A stretch of DNA of 64,000 nt from Piezodorus guildinii (taxonomy: Eukaryota > Arthropoda > Insecta > Hemiptera > Pentatomidae), in NCBI GenBank assembly GCA_023052935.1, contig CM041293.1, positions 153,883,474 through 153,947,473 on the forward strand, read 5' to 3'. Below the pieces are notes generated by a model, which ran no database searches, was not told the DNA's origin, and saw only the letters and a program-made list of their open reading frames with translations. The translations under genes and the position numbers were made by a program. This document shows, in pieces, positions 22,617 through 34,197 of this stretch; position 1 is the first letter of the stretch; each line of letters starts with the position of its first letter.

Positions 22617-23524
22617 GTGGGTTGTTTCACATGAAATGTCCGTTTTTATAGTTTCTGAAATACATAAAGGTTTTTGCAGGTCTCTGTTGTTTTCTTCAGA
22701 ATGTTTACATATTTAAAGTAAACAGTTATAATCCTTGTATTATAAACATTAGCTTCCCAATTAATTACCCACTTTTTAGTATACTTTCAAATATGAACAT
22801 GGAAACACGCGATTTTCGAGTAATATTTTTTTACGAGTTTAAATTCTGCCATTAAGCAGCTAAGGCCGCTAGAAATATTTGCAAGGCGTTCGGGGAAGGG
22901 AGTGTTAATGAACGGACCATTCGCCGTTGGTTTGCTAAGTTTTCAGCTGGGGATACCGACTTGGAAAACGCCCCGAGGAAGACCTCCGTCCGTAATAGAC
23001 AACGATGTCCTCAAACACACAGTAGAAGGAAACTCCTACCAAACAGTAAGACTCTCATCACAACTAAATGCAAGTGCATCTACCGTTTCCAGACTTTAAA
23101 GTGTATTGGGAAAGTAAAAAAGCTCGATACGTGGGTACCTCATGGATCTCATGAGCGGCAGCAAGACTCCATGTTTCAAAACATACTGTGCAAAAATTGA
23201 AAGAACTGGGCTACGAAGTTCTTTCCGCACCCACCATATTCTCCCGACTTATCTCCAACAGATTACACCTGTTCAGGAATTTAGACAACTTCGTCAAAGG
23301 AAATTTTTTCGAAAAGGATGATCAAGTGAAAAGTGCGTTTTCAGATTTGTTTCACTTCTAAGCTCAGAGTTTTTCAGTTCGGGGATAAAAAAGTTGTTTC
23401 ACGTTGGAAAAAATGTGTAGAAAAAGGAGGTAAATACTTCGAATAAAATTATCTTGTTTTCATATCGTATTTTTTATAAATATCCTTTACCTTGAAAACG
23501 GACATTTCATGTGATACGACCCTA
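22617..23524 (+). mobile_element. Internally deleted mariner, copy B
   Basis: About 908 bp, with inverted repeats like copy A but a decayed left TA. The transposase N-terminus starts at the ATG in 'atgaacatggaaac' (22794) and is broken by a stop where copy A reads Lys-Leu-Gly. The frame has small deletions. The deletion junction is 'gcggcagca' joined to 'agactccatg', so ERQQ is fused to RPHVSKHTV-type sequence, identical in place to copy D. The C-terminal FSPDLSPTD-like block is present in pieces. Inactive. Confidence 0.9.
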
Positions 23525-24054
23525 TATTTTTAATTAAAATTATGTATGTTATTGAAAAAAAAAAACAATTTTATTTTTCACTTTATATATTTTAATCCTC
23601 ATGTAGTATAATAAGTCCGTTCATGGATGTTTTGTGCTTTTGTTAATGAGGACATGTCATGTTTGGGGAAGGATACATAAAAGGGAGATCAGTCATTCAG
23701 CTCTTTCTTAGCCGCATTGTCTAAGAGATACTATTATTCCATTTTATTATTTCTAGACATTTCGCTAGAATTTCCCCGATTTTCGGATACCCACTTTTTA
23801 AAACTTGGTAAGCCCTTTGAGGGTCTCGCTACCTTAGTTACTCTCAAGGCTGATACAAGATAAATTATCATTCTGTGACAGCTGTGTTTGAACTCGTGAC
23901 TCGGAGATTAATGGCACTTCCCTATAATTATTTAAAGTAATTTCTGGTATTTTAACGTCATATTTCATTTAAATGTAATATCAACACATTCAAGAATAAA
24001 ACACAGGTTAAGGAACTGTAGTTACATACGATTAGAATTTTTGCTGTATTTTTT
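23525..24054. other. AT-rich non-coding sequence
   Basis: A patch at 23800-23930 ends in 'gagttcaaacac' on the minus strand and could be a decayed tRNA-like SINE head. Nothing firmer was seen. Confidence 0.35.
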
Positions 24055-24516
24055 TCTGATATCGTTATTTTTATAGAATCTACAAAACTAAAATTACTTT
24101 AGAGGAAGACAATGTAAAAAAAGCCATATCAGACTATATCCATCAGAATGAAACCTACATAAATAAGCCTATTAAATTTTACATCGAATTGAGTTTAATC
24201 AAATCGTTTGAGCCGTTTAGAGACAATCACAAGGTGCAAAATGATTTTAAAGAAAATGTGTTTGATACATCACGGGTGTAATAGTTTGTCTTTTTGCGGG
24301 CTTTAAATTTTTTTGGCTCAGAGAACCCTAAAACGTTTCGTATTGTGGACGCGTTCGTTCATAATACGCCTTGATGATTGAACGAACCACAATAGGGCTC
24401 GAAAGTTGGTAGGAAATAAATAGTTGAAACTACTTGTTGTTTCATTCACTACCGCCACCCGGACTAATTCCTTCCAGTTTCCCTAATGTATACTTCATAT
24501 ATAGGTAAGTGAAAGT
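24055..24516 (+). mobile_element. Helentron-like element H5, split by an HHL repeat
   Basis: 3' half of the family: 'agaatctacaaaac', 'gcctattaaattttacatcg', 'gagaaccctaaaacg'. It resumes after the insert with 'ccctaatgtatac' and the terminal GTAAGTGAAAGT at 24505-24516. The 5' end is missing. Confidence 0.65.
24349..24478 (+). repeat. HHL repeat, copy 3, inserted in H5
   Basis: Decayed core 'ccttgatgattgaac' then 'gctcgaaagttggtagg', an AATAAATAG link and 'gttgaaactac', then the family end ACCGCCACCCGGACTAATTC followed by CTTCCAGT. The same end is seen at 54927-54953 and 57600-57628. Confidence 0.6.
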
Positions 24517-26516
24517 AAAATTTAGCTAATTAAAGAAAGAAAAGTCTCGATATACAATAAAACAAGGTTTCAATAGACTAACTTTTTCGAATAATTTTTA
24601 TTTGTTCTTCCTTTCCAAAGAACGTGGAATGAATTTTAATTACATTCTGATATGTTAATTCTTTGTTCATTGGTTCCTTTGAATGGGATTCTGAAAATAT
24701 AAATGCTGAATGGAACTACATGACTTGTAGATTCGTTTCAGGGCTACAATAATTTTATTACTGCTAAAGAAAAATAAAAAGAACTTTAATATGCGATCCG
24801 TAAGTTTCTGAGACTTGTCAACTAATACAAAAATGAAAAGAAGCCAAAAATAATCATTATGTAACGCTTACAAGACAAATGTACCTACTGTTTGTTCATC
24901 ATGGCTAAAAGCCAGGCAGAAAATTATTCTCATTTTAATCACAAAGATATTTATAATTATACATTATTAAATGTGAAATGATGGGAAGGCTAATATGAGC
25001 TTGAATGAATTTTTTTTTCTATATAAATTTTAATTTTAATCAAAAAGGTTCACCGTTAATGGCAAATATTTACGCAAGAATTTATTTTCAGCTATTTTAA
25101 TTAAATTATCCATATTAATTATTATAACTAAAAAAGTTTAATTATTTTAATATATTTTATCTACAGAACTAATGAGATGTGGCAAAAAATTATTATTGTC
25201 GTTCCACTATTATGAATTAATATGGAATACAATATTATTATTTTTTAATATCTTGCCTATGAATTGCATGGTAATTCTAGATTTGTGTTTTCATCGGAAA
25301 TACACGTTACAGGAAGACCAAATAACCAAGTCCCGCAAGAACGTTTGTGTGTATGTGGTCAGTCTAGCTCAACACGATAAGTTATATAAAAACTGAAATT
25401 TCTTATTCTAAAACTGTGTTATATATTCAAGGAACTTGAAACTTAGAATTAAAAAACTATTATTCTTCCGGTTACTTTGAAGGATAAACAATGTCTTAAT
25501 GTTAATGTTTTCGAGAATAAGTTAATACGTAAAATACTTGATCTAAAGAGAGATTCATTCAGAAGATTACACGAGGCGGAATTGCGGAGCTTGTATCACA
25601 TCGAATCAAATGGTGTGTAAACTTGTTGAGCTCAGTCAATAACGAATTCTGAAAACTTTAGTACGCGCTGAACCGACTGTTAGGCCGAAGGGTCTCACAC
25701 AGGGCATAATCACCTATTTAGATGACACAAGTCAAGTCAAAAGTTCGGAATTTTCCAGTGTTTCATCTTTTTAATATTAGTTTGCAAAACCCTTAATAAT
25801 AATATTGCCCCCATATCGTGTTTACAAATAATAGTAAATGAGTGATTCATTCATTAAGTGCGTAATAACTTGCAGTGGGATTATCTTTATTCGTTGGCCA
25901 TTTATTGTGTCAAGGTGTGTTAAACGCAAAGTCTTTTTGCTTTTATTTAACAATGTACATTGCTGAGACATTTAAGATATTATATTTCTAAACTCGCTAT
26001 TAAGATACATTCAAACTACCTGTAGAAATAATTTAGCAACTTGTAAATGCTATTCCATAACCCCAAGGATTTGTTTCATCAATCCTTCTAGTCTTTAAAT
26101 ATTACAAAGAATTTTTGGGGTTTGTGTTATACATAATTTTTTTCAGACACAACAGTCCGAATCAAAACTTTTACAATCTATAATTTGTATAAATAACTAT
26201 TAGAATATAAAATACATCTATTAGCAGGTTTTAGCAATTCTGAGCCATTGTTAGATTTTTTGTATTATTTTCCCCGTATTCTGGGATTTCAAACGTAAAA
26301 TTCAGGGAAGTTTTAGATTTTAACAAATAAATTTAATGTTTGACCACTGTGCGCTCGACAACAAATTAATTGTGTCAAAAAATTAATTAATTTTTATAAT
26401 TTATTTTCCGTAATCTGGGACCCCAGAGGTTAAGAATCTTGTTTACCTAAATCGGTTATATTTTCCACTGTGCTTCGATGGGAGCACTGTGTTGTCTGAT
26501 CTTGAACAGTAATAAT
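24517..26516. other. AT-rich non-coding sequence
   Basis: Mostly unassigned. A short Helentron-like fragment lies at about 25280-25405 (minus: 'ggaaatacacgttac', 'aaccaagtcccgc'). A 74-codon frame at 25172 overlaps it and is not convincing as a gene. Confidence 0.45.
25280..25405 (-). mobile_element. Helentron-like fragment
   Basis: Contains the family blocks 'ggaaatacacgttac', 'ccaaataaccaagtcccgc', a decayed GT run and 'aaaactgaaatttcttat'. It is truncated at both ends. Confidence 0.55.
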
Positions 26517-26572
26517 TGCACGCATCGGCATCAAACCTTCGGATTCGCTAATTATCATTATTATTGATCTAA
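26517..26572 (+). repeat. RTE 3' tail fragment
   Basis: Reverse-complement match to the 3' terminal block of the RTE copies at 17421 and 28315 ('gcatcggcatcaaaccttcg' followed by an ATT tail). It is too short to say more. Confidence 0.5.
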
Positions 26573-26616
26573 GCAGTTATACCTTTCTTTTTGACTTTTT
26601 TTTTTTAATTTGGTCG

Positions 26617-27348
26617 GTGTGTGTGTGTGTGTGTGGTAACTCCCGGGCGGAAACGGTAAGTCCTATGAAACTGAAAATTCATATTTAAGACAAATACACG
26701 CACGAGACGTTACAAAACCTTTTTCATCAAAATGAGCTTACCAGAAGAGCCACTTTATACCATGCATTTTGCACTTTTTTTCGATTTTCTAGAAAACGGT
26801 TCCGACGGTTTTGGTTGAATTCGTTATATCGATGTAAAATTTAATGGGCTTTAATATCATGTAGTTTTCATTCTGATTAAAATGGTCTGGTAGGGCTTTA
26901 AATGCCGATATTTTATATTTTCTTCCCCTTAAGTACCTTTAATTTTGTACATTCTATAAAAATAACCAAATTACCTTGTTACCACTGATCAAAAACAGGT
27001 AAATATATAATTTGAACGAATTCGATATCTAATGAAAGGAGAAAATTGAAAAAATATATTTTTTTATGTTGAACATAGCAACAGTAATATACATGTATGA
27101 TATACCGTTGGAAACTCATACACAAGCTTTTAAAAGTTAATAGAGAGTGACGAAAAGTCGATAAAACTAAATGATTATTTTAAATAATAATATTACAGAC
27201 CTTTTAATATAACAGATGTTTATATTGAAATTTTATTTAATTAAATCTTTAATGCTTTCACTTATTTTTATCTCTTACTGTGTTTGGAAATTCTTTAATA
27301 GATTCTAAAAACGGAGGTAAGTGAAAGTCGTGTGTTGCCCGCACCAGA
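26617..27348 (-). mobile_element. Helentron-like element H4, 3'-truncated
   Basis: The minus-strand 5' end is complete: 'cggaggtaagtgaaagtcg', then 'gttgcccgcaccaga' at the right. The internal blocks are well preserved ('cccgggcggaaacgg', 'gagacgttacaaaacc', 'ttataccatgcattttgcac'). It stops at the (GT)n run at 26617-26635, so the terminal hairpin and inverted repeat of the 3' end are lost. Confidence 0.75.
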
Positions 27349-27639
27349 TTTTTAAGATTATTTTGCTGTGTAATTGTTGTTTATTTGTGTTTTTTCTAAG
27401 GTTTATTTATGTCGGTGTTTCATTTGCTGACCAATCAAGAGGCATTTCCTGGGATAAAGAAAGCCTCTTCAACTCATAGAACCTTTGACGTAATTTATTA
27501 CGGTCCCATATACCTACTTAACCCTTCAAGCGTGTTTTTAATTTTTTTTTTTCTCCCTCTTCCATGGAAGCTTTATATTAATAGGAACCCATTAAAAAAC
27601 TGAATATAATTAAGAGCTTTCAAAACAGGCTGTTCGGTA

Positions 27640-27905
27640 AACACATGAATAGAGGTTCCTGCATGTCAGGACGGCGAGCATAAAATGAATCACTTTAAAT
27701 TTAGTGGCAGCCATCACGCACCGAAGTCCGGGTTAAAAAAAAATCCTTAGAAGGAAAAAAAAACGAAGTAAAAATGTCATACTCAGCCATAATGTTTCGA
27801 CTATGTTTTAAAATTTACTGCCGAGACTGGGATCGGATCCTGGTCATTACCCAGCGGTGATAAATAACCCTTTACTCGGGTAACTGAGGCCCAATAAGGT
27901 ACCGC
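27640..27905 (-). repeat. Possible tRNA-derived SINE
   Basis: On the minus strand 'ggatccgatccc' resembles a B box, with 'ggcctcagttacccgagta' upstream as a candidate A box region. The two are about 55 bp apart. The body is followed by T/A tracts. No second copy in the window supports it. Confidence 0.3.
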
Positions 27906-28314
27906 ACAAGTGTGAACCCCAAGGAATTATTAAAGTCACGAGTAATTTTATTACTTATTTAGTGATTATTATGAGGGGCGCAAATAATACTGAGAAATAT
28001 ACTTTTAATTCCTTGGATAATTAAAAAAAAAAATCTTGAAAATTAAATTGATATACCCAGCAAATCGTCCGGCCATATTTTATTTAGCAGTAAGAAACGA
28101 AAAAATATTTACGTCTAAAGGCATACTAAGACTTCGCTTAAATCAGTTTTTCAAAAATTTATATATCCCTCGAATTCAACTAAAAATAGGGTTTCAGGAC
28201 TTTATGATTAATATGGTGTTTCATGTAGTCATTATAATCCCTAAATTCAAGAACTTCATTATTTTTATGTTTTTTGGGTGATCCCCCATTCACTGGTTAT
28301 AATTCAAATTTGTA
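27906..28314. other. AT-rich non-coding sequence
   Basis: An 81-codon frame at 28036 is AT-driven and has no recognisable features. Confidence 0.45.
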
Positions 28315-28548
28315 TTAATAATAATAGGCCTACCGAACCCGAAGGTTCGTTGACGATACCACCAAATACTGTCTACATAGACAGTCCAATGATCAACAAA
28401 CTCCCGAGATCAGCCTTAACGCAATCCTAACATCGACGCTTCGTCCTACCTTTTGGACGGCTACCAGTCGGTTCAGCGAGTACCAACTTTCTCGGAATTC
28501 GTTCCTCACCGAGCCCAACAACTTTAAGCGCCCAATTGAACCTCCGCA
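28315..28548 (-). pseudogene. RTE-clade LINE 3' end, copy 2
   Basis: Minus-strand relative of 17421-17658, with the same blocks ('gagcccaacaactttaagcg', 'ttctcggaattcgttcc', 'ggctaccagtcgg') and the same ATT-type tail at the left. It has internal deletions in the GEHWTSL region. Confidence 0.7.
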
Positions 28549-28979
28549 ATGCTATCATTACATCGGATTATCTGGAAAATAATACAGAAATTTGAGTTTT
28601 CTTTAAAATACCACTCTGTATAAACAAACTTTTAACGTTTTCATGACTATTCATTATTATGAATGTCAACGCTTATTAATCCTCTTCCAAACAAAAATGT
28701 TTGTTTACCCCTTTAGGATTTCTCTACTTAGAAATAATATAGTATTTACTAAGATGTCAATATACGATATTCGTTTAATCTTGTTTTACAAGTTTAAACT
28801 CGACCGGAACGGACTCACAAGGGAAGAAATATCAATCAAGTCGGTAGCGTAACTGGATTATGACATTGTCAATAGAGGCGAATCGCTTAAAGTAATTGTT
28901 ACTTTAGGTATACCGAAAAAGCTTGTCAGATTAACTAATGACATTGACGGATAGTTGCTGTAAAGTCAAAATACAAGAA

Positions 28980-29640
28980 GCTCTATCGGAAAAGTTTGCA
29001 GTTGAAGACGGCCTGAGGAAGCCCTTATTGCCACCACCACTGTCACTTTTGGAGAGCACACATTTGATAGTGTTAAGAACTTTGTGTACCTCGGATCTTT
29101 AGTGTGTGCGGATAATAGACCCAGGCCCACAGGTACGGAGACAAATCACCGCAGTAAATAGATGCTATTTTGGTCCAGCGAAAGCCATTTATTATGAAGG
29201 AAAACAAAAATATATTTATATAAAACAATGATCACCTGCCGACGCTAATTGCTCACAGGTTTCCGAAAGAAAAATTTTAAGATGAATGTTTGACCTGGTA
29301 AAGGTTGGGAAGGAATACCGACAATGCGGAACTGTACCAACTATATCAAGAGCTGGACGTGGTACGATTCATCAGAATTTAAGACTGCGGTGGGCAGGTC
29401 ATTTTGCGAGAATGGATGGTGTCTCGAAAATTAAAAAATTATTATTTGGGTACGTAGATGGAAGGAGGAAAAGGGGCGTCCACGACTAAGATGGGAGGAC
29501 GAGGTCGAGGAAGACGCCTATAAACTAGTGGGAACTTGTGCTTGGACCAGGACAGAGAAAAATGGAAGCGACGACTTGACGCGGCAAAGACTCGAACAGG
29601 GTTGTAGAGCCCGTGGTGATAATGAAAAGGAAAAGTGGAT
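28980..29640 (+). pseudogene. RTE-clade reverse transcriptase C-terminus, decayed
   Basis: Plus-strand frames joined by eye show FDSVKNFVYLGSLV, then KTKIYLYKTMITC. After frameshifts come LRWAGHFARMDGVSK (29370-29430 region), KEEKGRPRLRWEDEVEEDAY and a tail with ARTRTG-like sequence. VxYLGS, LYKTxI, RWxGHxxRM and GRPxxRWEDxV are in the standard order for RTE reverse transcriptases. Many stops and at least two frameshifts make it a relic. The 67-codon frame at 29286-29489 is its best surviving part. Confidence 0.75.
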
Positions 29641-31059
29641 ACCTTATTATAACATTAGACAAATTAAGTAAATTTTAAATTATTTTTAAAACAAAAACTG
29701 GACTTAATTTCCCTTCCCCCCCCTCTCCACCGAACAATCCAATATTAAGTTTTATACAGAAATGATAATTTTTGGGTATGTGAGGTATGCTATCTACTAG
29801 TGTAAAGATTTTAATTTCTTATTTCGACTAAATTAGAAAAATCATGATAAGTTAGTTATTTCTGCCAATAGAGCTAGTCAAATGTTTGTTTTGGAATTTA
29901 TAATAATCTTTAAAAAATAAACAATTAACAAGAACAACAATAACATAAATGTACGAATGTAATGGTAGTACAGAGAACTGGTTAGGTACACTTTAGGGAG
30001 AGCTGCTAAATTAAAAATTAAAAAAATAAATAAAAAAATCTTTCCAAATATAGATTTCTCCATTGCCATCAAGCATTATCAATCAATCAATAAATAATTG
30101 AGACGTTGATTTCCAAAAGGTACTAAAGGACATTTTTTACGAAATTGATATTTTTACATATTTATATTCTCCTCATTTAGTTTTATCTAAATCTTAAATT
30201 TGGTTGTATTTAATGAACACTCATGTCCTTTAATAACGTGATTTAGAAACGCTACTAATTTCTTAAGATACTTATTACACATTTAGTTTCAATCCAAATC
30301 ATAACAGAACATTTCATTTCATAACTTTAATATGGTTTTATTAATATAGTAAATAAATAATTCTAGATTTTAATGTGAAAAGAATCAAATTATCTGGTTT
30401 AATAATATAGTAATGAGAGATTTTCGCGCTTCCTGTAAAATTCCCCAGAATGGATATAGTACCTTTTGGAAATCAACGTCTCAATTATCCAGCTAGTCAT
30501 TTTATATTAATTTTGAATCAGGTCGACTTTGATCACTTTTTATCGATTATATCAGGTTTATTTACTTCGATAAATCATTTATCGGACTTTCTCATTCCTT
30601 CTGTTTTGCTTAGCTCGAGCCTAAGGATGAGCCAGTTGGGAATAAATAAAAAATGAAAAGAGAGGAGGGCTGAAAGGATAGCCGTGTCGCCATGTCCCCT
30701 GCGAATCGAGACATGGGAAATCCCTCAGACCTTCCTCATCTGTGTCGGGGCAGATTAACCTAAGCAATCTTCCAGGTTCACCTTATTCCCACTCCTTCTC
30801 AACAGTTTTCGACTCATGTATATACATCTCTGACCGTGTACGTTAATACATATTTAAATCAGACCACATATATCACATCACGCATATATATATCGTCAAG
30901 TTTGAAGTGGGAAACCGTATAGTTCAATTCAAATTTTACGTTAAAGGTGCCACCGGAATACACCCGAAAGTGGATCATACCAGGATCGGTTATCTGTAAA
31001 CCTAACAGAACCTAGATTTTAGCTACTTGAATTATAATAAATCAAAATGCATAAATAGT
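29641..31059. other. AT-rich non-coding sequence
   Basis: It includes a C-rich patch near 29715 and a mid-GC patch at 30640-30800. The frames at 29878 (minus) and 30450 (plus) lack any family feature. Confidence 0.45.
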
Positions 31060-31236
31060 ATGCATATACCGTTTTCGTCTTTCTACATATGTTTCACTTT
31101 TTTGTACATAATATTTTTTCGAAAATATTTAGCTTTCCAACTGTATATTATACATCTATATCACTATTCTCATTTTCAAATAAAACATGTCATTTTTCAT
31201 TTGTTTTCATTTTAAACATATTTATTGATATTCACA

Positions 31237-31562
31237 AGGGAGCGGCGTGGTCTAGTGGATAGAGCACTAGTCTGCTGTGCTCCAGGTCCTGGGTTCGAAT
31301 CCCGGCTGTGGCAGAAATATTATTTATTCTGTTTATTCAGTCGGGGGGCGACCCTAGGGTATGGAGACCTTCCTGGGGCAGACCCAGCCTCTATAAAGTA
31401 GGTACCCAAATTAATTGGGGAAAAACCTGGCGGCTGAGCGTGATTAAGGCCTAATCAGCTCATTGCACTGTCGTTGGCCTAGAAACAGTTCGAATCTCTA
31501 TATGTACTGAGCCCAAGACCCTTCATGGGTTGTAGTGGTACAGGTTTTTTTTTTTTTTTTTA
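31237..31562 (+). mobile_element. tRNA-derived SINE, family A, full length
   Basis: About 325 bp. The A box region 'tggtctagtggatagagca' is at about 31248-31266 and the B box 'gggttcgaatccc' at about 31293-31305. The T-arm pairs (CTGGG with CCCGG). The acceptor ends (GGGAGCG and CTGTGGC) do not pair, so it is a SINE head, not a tRNA gene. The body carries 'aggcctaatcagctc' and 'cttcatgggttgtagtggta'. It ends in a T run, unusual for a plus-strand SINE. A 16-bp TTTATTGATATTCACA precedes it and is repeated after it. Confidence 0.85.
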
Positions 31563-31576
31563 TTGATATTCACACT

Positions 31577-31699
31577 AATCACCTCATTGCACTGTCGTTG
31601 GCCTAGAAACAGTTCGAATCTCTATATGTACTGAGCCCAAGACCCTTCATGGGTTGTAGTGGTACAGGTTTTTTTTTTTTTTTATTATTGATATTCACA
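31577..31699 (+). repeat. Tandem repeat of the SINE A 3' part
   Basis: Repeats 31453-31576 from 'ctaatca' through the T run to 'gatattcaca', with one or two substitutions. It may be a 124-bp tandem duplication, or a second 5'-truncated SINE inserted at the same target. The target sequence TTATTGATATTCACA now occurs three times. Confidence 0.8.
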
Positions 31700-32467
31700 A
31701 CTGTATACAAAATACATCAAGTAAATGTGATGGACATGTGGTAAATTGACATGAAATACATGTAGAGACACCACCCATTGGCAGCACTCTAAATATATCC
31801 TAAACTAGAAGATCTCGGGGCCATCTTCTTTTCAGACGCCTCGGAGGATTATCAGGAATTGAGGAGGAAGACAGAATGGAAACCAGTGGATTAGAGTGGG
31901 AATGGAGTTTTTCATGGAATGAATGATACCTGGTTCGGGCTAAATCAGTAACATATGGAACATTAAGGTCTTTATGGATAAGTTTATTAGGGACAAAATA
32001 TGGAGCATTGAGGATTTTACGAAGGATTTTGGATTGTAAGGATTGGATACGAGAGGAATTCGATGGTTTAGTAGACCCCCATAGCTCTACTCCGTAAGTC
32101 CAGATAGGTCTTATGATGGTCATGTAGATGAGTCTTTTGTAGTTAAGAGGAAGCTTTGACCGTTTGTCAAGTAAGCGTTGAAGTAACCGAAAGCGTCGAG
32201 CAGTTTCTTGTCGTTTCAGTCTAGTGTGGGGATTCCATGTTAGCAAAAATGTCATTAAAAATATTTTTTCGCTGTTCTCCTATCGTTGGTTATCAAATAA
32301 GTTTAACATGGATATTTAACCGGATTGTTTGTTTTTTTATCCTATCAAGGTGATATGGTTACTTTCTTCAAATATACAAATTAAAACCTTAAGAAGGAAA
32401 TATATTACTTTGGCATTTCAGCCCTTAGAGACTATTTAAATAATAATAAAATCTACATCATGTTAAA

Positions 32468-32986
32468 TGAGGAAGATGGTTGGGGGTGCGGTAATAAAGT
32501 AGAAACACACATTTAAAACAAGTGCTATTTTAATTATGTGCCGACATTTCGGCCTACATTGTTGGCCTTCATCAGGGCTAAAAGAAACAAGATAATAACC
32601 AATGTAATTATAAACATAATAATGCGTTAGGTATATCATAATAATATGACAGTAATATAATATGGGAACATAAATAAAATTAAATGTAAAATGATAATAA
32701 GATGACAGTTATAAAGCATGGAAATGAACAAAATTAAGATGATAGCTATAGAGTATGGATGACAGTTATAAAAATAATTAATAAGATGATAGTTGTACAG
32801 TATTGAAGTAAATAGAATTTAGATGATAATAATGTAATAACAGTATATAAAGAGAGACTAAACAAATGAAAAAATGACAAAGAAAAAATATGTGAACAAT
32901 CAAAATTTTAAGTATGAACAATTTTGAAGTGATATATGACGGTAATATATTGAAAACATACTTAAGAGTATAGGTTATATATAAAT
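32468..32986 (-). mobile_element. HHL element, complete copy with 13-bp target duplication
   Basis: A 519-bp unit between two copies of ACATCATGTTAAA (32455-32467 and 32987-32999). On the minus strand an AT-rich 5' part with repeated 'aactgtcatc' blocks leads to CCTGATGAAGGCC, a 9-nt loop, GGCCGAAAT and GTCGGCACA. The end is TTACCGCACCCCCAACCATC plus TTCCTCA. CTGATGA, a closed stem and GAAA are the core of hammerhead ribozymes, found in Penelope-like elements. Here one extra A sits before the stem, so activity is uncertain. No protein frame is present. Confidence 0.7.
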
Positions 32987-33010
32987 ACATCATGTTAAAG
33001 CCAATTAAAT

Positions 33011-34183
33011 TTACATTAAGTTTACATTAATCTTGTCAGTTAAATCATAGCTGTTTGATTTTTTTTTAAATTTCATTTTCACTTAATTCATAATTTTTCT
33101 TGTATTATTGTTTTGATGTGTATCTCTTTTATTGTTATGATGTTTGCTGGATTGATGAAGTCTCAAATTATTTGTGCCGAAAAGTCAGTAAAATTGTAAT
33201 AGTTATCAGTCGACCGACTCCTGATTACTTCTACCTATGATTATTTCAACAGTCGACCACACATTCTTAATGTAATTTATAATTGTTATTATTAAAAGAA
33301 AAATGAAAACCTTAAACAATAAAGCAACTAAAAAATAAAGTAAGTAAACAACCAGAATTAATAAAATTGTGTAGAATAAAAAATAAAATGAATAATCTTG
33401 AGCACATTTTTCCCTTGGGAACTTCCAACCGACCTATGCTATCCAGATGTGAATAGCAAAACTGTACTCTAAGAAATCCCAGCGCTTCAATCTCAGCCAA
33501 GTTGGTGGTATCCTTTTCTTTCTAACATATAGAAAGTTTTTTTTTTTTTAATCTTTATATTTATTCTCACGATTAAAGTCGGAAAAATAAAACATTCATT
33601 CATATCTTGCATCAGTAGTTTTATCCTGTATTTTCTTTTTTAGAAATAGTCCTTTCATTTCGTCTCCCATACAGTTCCTTAACGTTTTTCTCCGAGCCGG
33701 GGATAATAAAGACCCTGGACCCTGACCAGCCCCTGGCTCAGCCAATAAGATTTTACCGTTTCCCCTCTATCCCTATTGTTCCAACTAGTGGAATATATTG
33801 GCCCATAACCTGGCGATTGCTAAGTAATAAAGTGCACAGAAGGAAAGAGGCTCTGCGTCGCAACCGTTCCTCGCCTGATTGCCCCATGTTACCGTGTCAG
33901 GTGTTATATTTGGAACCTTAGTTCTGATTGTTTTTTGTTTTCGTTTAGATTTTGACCAAGCTTTGGAAAATTGTATAGTTATAAATAATTGAGGTTCAAA
34001 ACAATCCACTTATCGCTTATAATTAGTCATTTTAATGTAATTACAAAACAGATTAGTATCAGAGATAGATCCTGTCTTGAATACATATTATCGGAATTAT
34101 ATATAATAAGAATTAGTAAAATGCATTTCGAGTAATATTATTTTGTCCGTCTCAAGTATTCTTCATTTCAATAATTTTTATTC
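33011..34183. other. Unassigned sequence
   Basis: AT-rich, with a GC-richer part at 33650-33900 around 'gagccggggataataaag'. Minus-strand frames at 33312 and 33785 have no recognisable domain. Confidence 0.4.
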
Positions 34184-34197
34184 TAATATTTAAAAAT

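Larger units (their letters stand above)
31195..32246 (-). mobile_element. 5'-truncated Jockey LINE, copy J4, carrying a SINE
   Basis: The minus-strand coding part at 31800-32255 shows LTWNPHTRLKRQETARR, YMTIIRPIWTYGVELWGS and ILRKILNAPYFVPNKLIHKD. The frame is open for about 150 codons, among the better preserved copies. The 3' UTR at the left is split by a tRNA-derived SINE at 31237-31562 and a repeated SINE end. An ATGTCATT block lies on both sides (31187-31194 and 32249-32256) as the probable core of the target duplication. Confidence 0.88.
31060..33010 (+). mobile_element. Helentron-like host element of a nested cluster (H-nest)
   Basis: Family blocks appear in order but in three pieces. 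31060-31194 has 'atttagctttccaac' and 'gtatattatacatctatat'. 32247-32467 has 'attaaaaatattttttcgct', 'ggcatttcagcccttag' and 'aatctacatcatgtt'. 33000-33010 has 'gccaattaaat'. The gaps are a Jockey element and an HHL element, each with target duplications. Neither terminus of the host copy is preserved. Confidence 0.7.

Noticed and set aside
31237..31312. A tRNA gene with good A and B boxes
   Set aside because: The acceptor strands do not pair and a SINE body, T run and target repeats follow. It is a SINE head.
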